64,000 bases of DNA from Gordionus sp. m RMFG-2023 (lineage: Eukaryota > Nematomorpha > Gordioida > Chordodea > Parachordodidae), in assembly GCF_954871325.1 (NCBI RefSeq), contig NC_088775.1:78903561-78967560 (forward strand). Reading direction: 5' to 3'. Both the position numbers and the translations under genes were made by a program. Positions 11,401-23,400 of the stretch are shown here, in pieces (the stretch's first letter is position 1; every line of letters starts with the position of its first letter). The notes below the pieces were generated by a model, which was not told the DNA's origin, did no database searches, and worked only from the letters and a program-made list of their open reading frames with translations.

Positions 11401-14400
11401 AAAAATATCATTATTTCCTTATCTAAGAACAAAAATTAATAAAGAATCGTCGTAATCAATATATATTTTTAAAAACAAAATTTATGATTGACGTATATAC
11501 AAAAAAAATAACAACTGTAATATGCTCACTCGTAACGGGCCAAGGAAATGAGTTAGAACAAATTTTTGTTATTAGTGTTGTTAAACGGCTTGATTTTAAA
11601 AAACGGCTAACCCAATATATTACGTAAGCCTAGAGATTTTGCTCATAGATGGCAGAAAGGTTTGGACATCTATTAATGAAATCTCGATATATAACATTTT
11701 TTAGCTAAAATATTAGGCCAGACATTTTTAAAAATCGAGCCGTTTAACAACATTATTTGGTATAATATGTATAATATTATCTAATTATTTTCCAAACTGG
11801 ACCTAAAAATTGTTCTAAAGGAACGTACATGAATATATTTATTTTTTAAAAAATATCTTGCAACGTTCCTCTACATCTCATTCATCCCTCAATAGCAAAT
11901 CTTCCAAGTATAATTGTGACTTCCCACATTACGCCCGAAAATTATATTTGTCTCCATAGCTACGTTTTCCTAGGGCAGTCGCCTACGGGCGCTCATGTTA
12001 TTGGTCATCCCTTTTTCCTGATACCAACCTCCAACTTATTTCCTCATTCGGCAATACTTTTAACGGACTTGATAAATATGTCAATATGAGCTTATCGTGA
12101 GACATACCTCTGTCCAATATAGAGGGTGCCAATTCTTTAGAACAGGTCTAATATATATAAGAGGGTGGATCTATCAGTCCCGATATACATCTTACACTCG
12201 GAAATTAGATGCCTCGTAGAATTACATTTGAAACATCGTCGGATCTCATCATTGGATTTCTTTTATTTCTCGAACTTCGTGGCCATTCTGCTTTTTATTG
12301 GTAGTAACCAGGATAGATGAATTCCTCGTGGTAACTTTTGGGATTATAGTGATGTAGAGAAAGGAATCTTCAATAAAAAGGCATGCGTATACTTGCTCTT
12401 TTGCTTTCAAAAAAATGTAATTCATTTCTTCTTTTGTTCAGACAATAATTAGATATTATATTATAGATTATAACAAAAAATTTGTTTTATTACATGTCCT
12501 TGGCCGTTAAGGATGGGCATGTTGCATTTATATATTATTTATATATATATATACGTCAATCATATTAGTTTTTAAAAATATATATTGATAAACCAATCAT
12601 TATTAAATTTTATTTTTGGTTTTAAAGAAGATAAAGATATTGATTGAATTGAAAAATTGATTTTTATATTGCTGGTGATGTAGATAGCCCTCATAGGAGA
12701 AGTTTATTATTACATTAACTTGAGGCTCTTATTTTTTTATAGATAGATAAATATCCAATATTATAGTTTCATTTATATTCAACTTATTCTTATTATTCAA
12801 ATAAAATTTAATAAGAATATATTGTACTCATTTGTATTGTACCTAAAATAGATAAGTGAAAATTCTGATCATTAAAAAATTTTTTATGTAACTATATATT
12901 AAAGGCTATAACTTAATAAAATAAGACATAATTTATTATATATCTTATAAATTAATACAAACCTTTATACAAATTTAAGATAAGACATATTTTTAGAATT
13001 TTAAAGCTTTATTTGATTTTTACGAGTGAGGATAAGTGAATATTTTAATTAAAACGCTTTTTAAAAAAATTTATACATAGATTTTTTTATTCCATTTATA
13101 AAAGTGGCAAAAAAATCCATTTAAAAATTGACACTGAATCGATATCGGTGCCGCTTGAAATAAATATCGGCAAATATCGTCGGCTAATATTTTCATGTCT
13201 GATATGGTAGGAAAAGAGGGGGTTTCGACTCTAGCGCGAGCTAAACAATAAAAAAATATTGTTGTTCCTCACGAGGGGCCCGTGGAGGGATATCAAGCCT
13301 ATTTTGGCATACAGCTTATACAATCTTAAATTAGTTTTTTTAAAGAATTTTGATAAACTGGAAAATTTTAAATTCTTGCAGCATCTTAACGTGTGATAAT
13401 ATTTTCAGTTAGCAGCATATCTAAATTTACACCCTCCCCCATTATACCCCCTTAGGAACCTATCCTATAAAGGATATATATATGAAGGTAAATGCCCTCG
13501 ATCTATAAAATATTACATGCAACTTTCTATGATTTTTTATCCAAACCTTCAGCAGTATTTCTAACGATCCAGTTAATCATTTCCTCTTGTGGAAGATTAA
13601 TGTATTCGCCCAAATGAGACTGCTCCTTATGAATATTTTTGATCCCTTCCAAACTCATGATAGCTAACAAAGCGATCGCGGCAGACTTTATGAAGAACTT
13701 GGTCAACATTGAGCGTTTGATTTTTTTCGGTAATAAATCTATTAGTAACTTAAAAAAAATATATATAAAATAAGGATCTGTTAAATAATATTGCTATACT
13801 TTATTTTTAATTGTCAGAAAAAAAAATTAATATATTAAAGCTAAAAAAAGAAATGGCTTGGTTTTTTCTTTCTTTATTCTACTCTCATGAGAAAAAAAAG
13901 AAAAGAAAGAATTTAGCACTTTTATTAAAGAGGGATAGAATAAAATAACAAAATATAGCGGGGTGTTAATGTTATAGCCAATGGTGAAGAGAATATCATG
14001 ATTACAATTTATAGGAAAAGGAAAGTAAAATTGAATAAAGTGTTATATTATTCTGTAATTTAACATCACATATATTTTGTCTTACATCTCAAGATTTAAA
14101 TTGACTAAATCTATATTATTGGATTTCATAAATATTTAAAGGACACATTAAACCCTGGGGTTCTAATAGCAAAGAAGAAAATAGCCAAATGCCTACAAAT
14201 TTAATATCTTAAAAGTTTAAGTCTGGTTAAAATTATCGGTGTATTTAAACACATAAAAGTCAATTTTACAAAAGTGACAGTATAGGTAATACATACTTCA
14301 ATAATTTTTTTTTAAAAAATAAGTTTACTTGATGATTAGCTAAAACGGATGATAGGAGACATAGATGTGGGGTGGCCAATAGTTTTAATCTCATGATAAT

Positions 14401-17400
14401 GGAAGCCAAGCAAAGAAATATGATGGCCTGGAAACTTGTAAAATAAACCTTCAAAAAAAAGATTATATAATTTATTTAGGTTAGAGCAAGTTTAGGAACC
14501 GAAATAATATTCCGAATAAGAACCGACCATAACTTTCGAGTAGGTTCCAAACTTTTGACTTAACGGTAGGGATATAAAAAAACAAATAAAACATTTATAT
14601 CATTTTTTTTCAAGCATAAAAATATAGGGTAAAAAAACAGCTAAAAAACAAAATATAAAAAATCAAGCTAGATATCACTTTAACAAATTTCTAAACATTT
14701 TAAAAATAAATAATTGTTTTTTAATATAACACAATTTAAATTAGAAAGATCAAAAAAAATTTGCAGCAAAAAGATGCATGTATTGATGAAAAATTTGCAA
14801 TAAAATTTTAAAAAATATATTTTCCTGGATTGTAAATAATAATAATATTATTTTTTTAAAAAACAGAAAAAAAAACTTCTTTTTTTTATCCCTACTACTT
14901 ATTGGCAAAGTTTTTTATGAAATATGATTATGTTTTATATTATATTAGGCCCCCACAATCAATTCGAAATTAACAAATACGAGTAGGTAATTATTTAATT
15001 CACGAACATCTTATCAATCAAGAAATTATAAATCTCGTTATCCGATATTCGTGTTTTTGGAGGCCTAGACATAATAAAAAATTATAATAATCTAAATATA
15101 ATATTATGGATATTATGTTTTAAACCTCTGGATAAAAATGAAGATCTGCTTGCGCAATAAGAAGTTGCTCTAATTTGCTTCTAATTTATATATATATTTT
15201 TTTAATTTAAGCATTCTAAACAGTTTATTACTTTAAGTTTTTATTAGATGTTTGTTTGGGAGTTGATGATTCGTCACCTTTATTGTAACTGCTAACAGTA
15301 AAGCACTAAATTAATTATCGATTATAAAATATAGTAATCTAATATGAAATCCGTCGGTCTCACTGCAAAATCGTCATCGTCCTTCTAACCTTTTCAAAAA
15401 CTTTCAGGATAGACAAGTTACTTAATAATAATAGTTTTATCGTATAAAATGAATAATCATTTAGATTAAGCAAAAATTATAATAATTTTTTTTTAAAAAA
15501 AACAGGAAGATAAATTGGAACTTTTAAATAGTAATATGAAGAAATATAAAATTCGGCGTTTTTGCGGTGAGAACCGACAAGTATTCTTATAAAATTATAT
15601 ATTTGAATAAGAGATAAGATTCTCAAAACGCAAAACCTAGCATGTCAGAACTGGGACCTAAATATACTGTGGGGTCCTTGCTAATTAATAAATATTTATA
15701 ATTTAGTCCACATAAATCCTTTTTTTCTAAGCATAAAAAAATTAACTGATAAGTTCACAGAAATCCATCCCTGATAATTATGGCCCTGACTTGTACATAT
15801 ATATTTCTATAAAAATTATCATTTTTACTTGTATCAAACTTAGAAATGCAGCAACTAAGCTTGCGGGTAACAAAGCGGTTCGAGTAAGATTGATATAGGT
15901 CTATGCCTTATATTTAGAAAAAAATATACTATTATAAAAAATTGCAACTTGTTTTGAGAGGAAATCAAATTCTGCGCTGCAAGTATAGAGCATGGTGTGA
16001 AAATTTTTATAATTCGAAAATTTCCCTTTCAAAATTTCGTATACATGACTCTGTCAAATATATTATAAAATAATATAAAATTGTAAGGTTTATTTAATCC
16101 AAAGGTGATTCTTTTTTCCCCTCCAAGCCAGGGTCTCGATATGAGGTTCTGGTTAGAGATAGCAATTTTTTTAAAGTACGATATATTTTTTAAACGCAAT
16201 GGGCTTGGGAAGTGACTAAATGTTATAAGGCCCGAATGCCGAACCTCTTGAAAATATTTTGTTTTGAAAAATAATAATAAAAGAAGGATAATTCTAAATT
16301 TTTTTAAAAATAAAATTGCCATTTTTAAACAGTTGCGAAAACGAAATCACATGCCAGATAGAAAAAATTAAATGTCCATCCCAAGCGTCCCATCCTGAAA
16401 AATAAAAAATTAGATAGGTTTTGTATTCTTCTCTTTATGTCAAAACACTCCTCATTAATTAGAAGGGAAAAAATCCGGGTTAATTGTTATCAATATAATC
16501 ATCGAATAAAACTTAGCCGGGCCAGACCTTCATATTAATTAAGAAGCCCGATTTAGGTCAATTTTTAAAAAGAACCGATTAGGATTTTAGCTAAAATATA
16601 TTATGTCGAGATTTGGCAAATGTCCAACAAGCATTTCTGCCAGATATGAGCGAAATCTTTAGACTTACATGTTATTTTGGTTATAATCTTAATAGGGCCG
16701 TTTTTTAAAATCGACCCGAATCGGGTTTTTTAACACCACTACTTGATATTTTAAAAAAAATAACATTTCTTTTGGAAAATAAAAACGACAAAAATTTTAT
16801 TTTCCTCTAGCGCTCATAAATTTTTACAGACTTCCTAAAAAAATCGTGCCTTTTTTTTCTAATCAATCCAATAATTTTCTTTAATTATATCTAAAATAAG
16901 AGGTATACAGTTCTTTGAATAATAACTGAATCGGACCGATGGAATAATTTTTTTCAAAATCTTTATCTGATCGAACAGGATCATGAAAAAAAAGGATCCG
17001 ATGCGTAGATTTATCGAATATAATTTATATTTAAAGTTTTACGTCGTCTTTGTATCTGAATGTAAAGTTTAGTGAGTATTTGATGATAATAACTATCGCA
17101 CAATAGACCAAACCGAAAATAATCTATTTATAAATATTTTATTTTATTTTTAAAAAAGGGATAAGAATTAAATATTACATTACCATGCGGCCGATCATTT
17201 GCACCAATGATTGAGGAATATGTTTTGCACCTGGTAGACTACTTTCCTTGTGGTCAGTAAAACAATTTTGGCAAAATAGGCATATCTAAAACAATAGATT
17301 TTAAAAGTTCCATTTTTTTAAATAAAATTAATTTTCATACCAACATTGAGATAATGGCACAAAGGTATAAGGATGTAATTATTGCGTTATTGAAAAATAA

Positions 17401-20400
17401 GAAGATCCAGGCGAGTAACAAAGAAGCCTATAAAAATTATTTATTTTTTTAAAGCAGTTTACAAAGCTTCAATCATTTGTAAAATATACAATATGGTCAA
17501 AAGAGATACCACCGAAACTTTCTAAATATTTTAACACCTCATGCAAATGATGGAATAAATGTGATGAATTAAACATCAACAATTTTTAAATTCATGGATT
17601 TCATTTACAATCAATTTTAGAGATGAATTTGTTAAAAAATTTACCTTTTTGATGAGGTCTTAAAATTTAATCGTTCTGAAAGAGATCTTTATATATTTTG
17701 TCCATCTACCATTTTACCTAATTTAAAAACTTCATTTACCACCCCACCCCCCTCCAAATAATTATATAAGGGTTTAGTTTTTTCTCTATTTTTATGTACT
17801 ATACTATGACATTTTTATGGATCTCTAAAGAAATCGACCCTTTTTTAGTAAATACTATTTGAATCCTTTCTTAAAGCTTCATCAAATTTCCATCGCTCTC
17901 TATCAACAAAACTTTTCGGGTTTAGGGAAAAAATTGACGTGCATTCATTTTTGAAGGAAAAAAAATAATTCCGAAGAAAGGGAGGATTTTAGATAAAAAT
18001 GAGATAAGTTTTTTTAAGTTAATATGTCGTGGAAATTTTTTATTTAAATAATAGCTAGAAGTATTACTTAAAAAGTTATTTGAATATCGAATTAAGAAAA
18101 AAAAGGGATCCCTTTACCCAACTTATTCTCGTATCAAAAAAAGAAATAATATATTATTTTAAAAATTGATACAAAAATAATATATTTTATTGAATAATTA
18201 CGAAATGAACAACCACTAGCCCATATAAAGTCGAGTTCAAGTTACGATATTTGTTAGCGCATACGATGTTCAGCGCGAATAGACTGGATACTTGTGTAAA
18301 AAGGATAAAAGGACCAAACTAAAAAAAATGAAGAAAGAAGTATAATACGATAAAGCATTTGCAAGTTCATCGGCTTGAGTAATGCCCGAAATAGTTTTAA
18401 ACTCGAGTCCAACTTCGTAGGAAGTCGAGCTTGGGTGGAACCCATACTAGAGTCGTATAGAAGAACCGGAACCAGAAAAAATTTTCAGAAATAGGAAACA
18501 GGCCCAAACAAGGGAAAAACTAATTTATGTATGTAATTTGTTCGAAATTATGGCCTATTCATTTTAGAGGGTTTACTTAATGTTTAATTTTTTTTTCCTA
18601 CATTATATTAATTAAAAGAAAACCCGTCAAATATAAATACCGGAAACAAAACCGCTTTGTGAAAAAATAAAGTCCGAAAGAGGAACCCCCATATTTTTTC
18701 TTAGCCCAGGTTCTAATTGATAAAAAAAGAATACAATATTTAGAGAATATAAAATTGTTTATACTTGCCATGTGAGGAGAAAAGCGAAAGTCGAAAGAGT
18801 TGTCATCAGAAATAATGGCTTCCGCTTGGAAATAGCTTTATCTCTAGTTCTATGATATTTTATAATTAATCAAAAATTTCGCCTTTTTTACATAAAATAA
18901 AAACTTTAAAACTTGGGTGACGAGTAAACTCTGCAAGATAAACAAAGGATACCCAAAGCTTTCCCTTAGAGGTATGGTCCACATAACCCTTGTTGCCTGG
19001 ATATAAATCATTTATAAGTTATAAAAAAAATTTGTAATGACAGAAATATAATTATATTTTTGTATTTTACTTCGGAATGATTGTAAAAAAAGGCGCACAC
19101 GACCATTATGCTACCAATGAAAGAATCGCTAATTATATATATATATATAATTTTTTATAAAAAAATGTTTAAATATAGGAGCTGATTTTTAAAAACGGCT
19201 AACTCAATATTTTAGTCAGGAAAATATTGACTAAACTCGATATTTCGTTCATAGATATGCAAACCTTTAGGCCAAGCAAAACCTCAGGCTTGCGTAATAT
19301 ATATCTGGATAAAATATTGAGTTACACGTATTTAAAAAGCAGCTCAAATCGAGCCTTTTAATAACACTAATTGCCCGCCAGAATAGGAAGCCATTAGCTC
19401 CCCTTTAACCGCAGTTTTTTTCCAACATAATAGAAAATTACAATATTTTCAAGGCGGGAAAAAGTTATATATTTTTAAAATCAGCTGATTCAATAAAAAA
19501 AGACGAAATGAAATCTAGGTTTAAAAGGACTAAAAAGCTCGGGGAGGGGGGCTAGCTCCAAGATTATTTGTAACAAGATATGCAACTTTTAAGAAAAATA
19601 TATTTTAATATTTAAACAGACAAGGTATTATATATATATAAATATATTATTATTTATAAATCGATAATAATATAAAAAAGGCATATTTAATTTAACATTT
19701 TTTCTAATAAACTTCAAACAAAAAAAATAAAATAACGAAAACCTGAGTAAATATCCGCATAAGAATAAGGAAAATGTAGTTATGGCAACCATCCCGCATA
19801 CGGTATAAACGTAAAAATAGATGGGCTCACCAAAACCTTTTTTTTTGTTATATTTTAAAATATTAAAATTTAATCTAGCCATTTTTTGCGATTTGAAAAT
19901 AATTGGAATTTTTTTACCCACGCAACTTTCCACCGATGCGTGTTGGCCGCGAGATATAGCCCAGCACTCTATAAGGTTGGTATTAAAATAATTGTTGATG
20001 GTATGATTGAATATTCGATATAGCAAAGCCGAAATAACCTTAAAATATTTTTAAAAAATTTACAGATAAAGTGTTTCTTTTTGCTATTAATGAAAGTAAG
20101 CAATAAGGTGTTAGATAATTTATTTGTATATTCTTCAAAGTTTGATTTATATTTTTTTAAGAACAAAAAAAGTGGTTAAGGTAGTAGTTACAGACTAAAA
20201 ACTGGCTTGGCCATTTTTTTAGCAGCCCGGGTAAAACGGCTAAAAACTGATCAATTAAAACACAATAATAAAATTATATTTTCAAGCGAAGTAAATCGGG
20301 GAGTGAAACCTTCGACAAAAAAAAAATTTGGATTCAGGGTTTGAAGAGCATAAAATAATATTTAAAAAATTTATTTATTTATTCCAGTCCATATATTTCC

Positions 20401-23400
20401 ATAAACATAATTAATTTATATTTTAAATGTTTTATTCGATAGAACAATAATTTGTTCCAAAATATTCCTTGTTAATATTTCCGCGCGAATCTTACAGTAT
20501 GCATTTCAAAATATAGAAAAGGCACACGTTCTAAGCTAACCTAAATTTATTGACAAGATTTATATACATTAATTGCTCGTATTTTAATTAAAATAAAATT
20601 GAATATCTAGATTTTATTTTCTTTTCTTTATTGCATGATTTTGTCTCAATATTTTACTTACTTAAAATTGATATAAAAACAGATAAGCAAAGTATTCTTA
20701 TTATATTAGAATATGACATTATCATTTATAATAAACTACCTACAAAATGTAGGCAAAAATTTGAAATTTTGAAAAATGTTAAATAAATTCAGCGTTGTAG
20801 AACGACACTTTTGAAAGGAGCGCGTTATCAATATTTCTTTCTTATATATCTAATTTCTGTCCATAAAATTAACATTTTAATAAATATCTCTAAGTCTAGA
20901 GGAGAAAAGTTTCGCCTTACTAAATAAATGTTGTAACACATGAGGGTATTGTAGTATTTAATTTTTTAAACTTTTTATATAAGAAAAATTATCAAAAATA
21001 TTCAAAATGAATGTAAACAGATTGATATATATATCATGCCCAAGAAATTGGCTGAACTATATCAATTATAAAATTATTATGACTTTATCAGCTAATTTTT
21101 AAACCCCTGGTTCTGATTTAAGATTAATCAATTCAGTTTAGATTAAATTTGATTTATTGGAAGCCTCTTGCAGTACGCCAATATTATCAGAATATCTTTC
21201 AATCTCTGAAATTTTAGGTGTGGACATTCTAAATTTGTAGATAATTATTTTATTAAAATTATGATTAATATATTTACGAAGTTGCTTGATTTATTGAACG
21301 ATATTGTCCTACGCTATTTTGTGAATCTAATATTCAATCCTAAATTAATTTTTTTTTATTAAGTTCATTTTGCAAATTTATGGAAAGGTAATTCCATAAT
21401 ATCATTTTTCAGTGAAATTTTGTGGTTATTGATGTGATCGATGAATAAAATTTTGTATAGAATTTGCATATTTATTTTGAGTATTATAATTTATAATTTC
21501 TATTTATATTATTCAATAGGGAGTTATTCGTGGGCAAATTATAAGAATTATTATTCATAGACGGTTTTTGTTTCTTTATATAAAGAATGATTATTTTGTT
21601 AGAAAGGAATTTTTTAAACTTTTGTTAACTTATTAATTTTGATATAAGATTTTTTAAAATAATTTTATTTTTAATGTTTTTAATTAAAATATGATATGTT
21701 TAGTTTATTAAATTAGTTAAATACATTGTAATTATTTTTATATTAAATATTTTAAGTAACTTTAGTTTTCATTTGATTATCAATTGATATATAAAACAGT
21801 TATCGACTATCTCAAAAGTATCTTCCATGTCTATCTCTATTGACGGCATTTTATATTTTAAATAACCTGATAAATTCGATTTATAATGTATTTTTTTTTG
21901 AAATATAATCATTATTAATTTTAGTATTTTTTTTAATTATTATATAAAATTTTGAAGTAGCTAAGTAACGTAAAAAAGAGCAGACTACAGCTACCTCTAT
22001 TTATTTTTTTAAAAAAGCGTTAACTACGTTACTAAAGAAAAGTTGCGCTAACAACTCGGAGAAATGCCAACGAAAAAATTTCTTTTTATCAATTTTTTTT
22101 TACATGTATTATTTTAATAAATTGTAATTAATTTTGATCCCTTGAGTCCTTAACTTTTCAAAAGGTTATGGGATTAGAAAAAAACATGAGAGTTCTGATG
22201 GTTTGGGTTCATCAAAAACATGAGGATTTAGAAAAAAACATGAGGGTTCGGGTTTACATCCTTGAACTAAATTGGTTTATTCTAATTTTCATTTAGAATG
22301 AGAAGCCTTATAAATCAAGGGGCTTGTCTAGACTTATGATCTCAATAAAATAATTCCCACCCGGAAAAGGAATGTAAAAATCAGGACAGATGCGTTTTCA
22401 TCAAAGATATAATTTCCTTGGTAAGCCTTTCATCATAGGTATAACGTCATTTGGGAAGTGTACTGTCCAATATATAGTCTAGACCGAATTCATAGTGGGA
22501 TCAGATTCGACATGATTTAACAGCTGATCGATTTTAAAAATCTATTTATAAGATCAATTTTTTTTATATTAAAATCATTAATTCTTATATTATTATGAAT
22601 TGAATTAATGATAAAATTAATATTAATAAATAAAAATTCATCACATAAAACAGATTTTTAAAATCGATCAGCTGTTAAATCGTGGTGGATCGGATCCCAC
22701 TATAAATGCAGCCTAAAGAAAAGCGAAGCAGTTCTTCAAAAAAGACGGACGTTTTTTTAAAAAATATAATTAATGTCAAAATATATTTAAATTAAATGCG
22801 TCTAACATCTTAATATAAAAGGTCCTTTATTTATAAAGTATTTTTTCAAAATTATAATTCTATTCAGTATTTTTTCAAAATGGAAGAATAAATTTATAAA
22901 AATGTGTTTTTTAAAAAAAAATTTAAAGCCAAATTTATATTTGAAAATTATAATGAAACAATTGTGAAAATTAGATTATGTCTTCCTTTGGCAAAATCTT
23001 TAAAACAATATAAACAGATAGCAAATATAGAGTATTTTTTTAAAAAAAATTGAATGTGAAGGCTTTAACATTTCAAAAAAAATGTCAAAACTATCATGTT
23101 CCCAATTAATGAAAGAGATTTACAATCTTGATACCATGTAATAGTTTTTTTTAAATAAAAGAAAAAGGATATAAGTTATTACTATTTGGACAGAATAGAA
23201 CACAATAAATGTAACCTGTAAATTAAAATTTTTAAAAATCTAATTTTTAATCTTGAGAATAGCCTGATCAATATTTATTCAGGCAGATTTATGAGACTCT
23301 AAGTAATAAAATGTGTAAGTATGATCTCTATATTATAGACTAAAAGGCCTTAGACTTGGCTTTTTTGCTGTTGAAAATATAGATTAGTATTGAAGAGAGC

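Noticed and set aside
13527-13709. Stand-alone 60-residue membrane protein
   Set aside because: The frame is an internal DPY19 exon; the ATG is an internal Met and the last residues are intron.
17184-17285. Alternative reading FAKIVLLTT of this DPY19 exon
   Set aside because: It resembles another DPY19 segment by chance; that segment is encoded at 18217-18318, and both neighbouring junctions force the ICLFCQNC frame.
18254-18445. 63-residue minus-strand frame
   Set aside because: It overlaps DPY19 exon 18217-18318 in the wrong frame; the correct frame gives the conserved [10 protein letters not shown] helix.
19628-20026. Single 132-residue protein
   Set aside because: It spans two true DPY19 exons and the intron between them, with correct splicing at 19917 and 19837.
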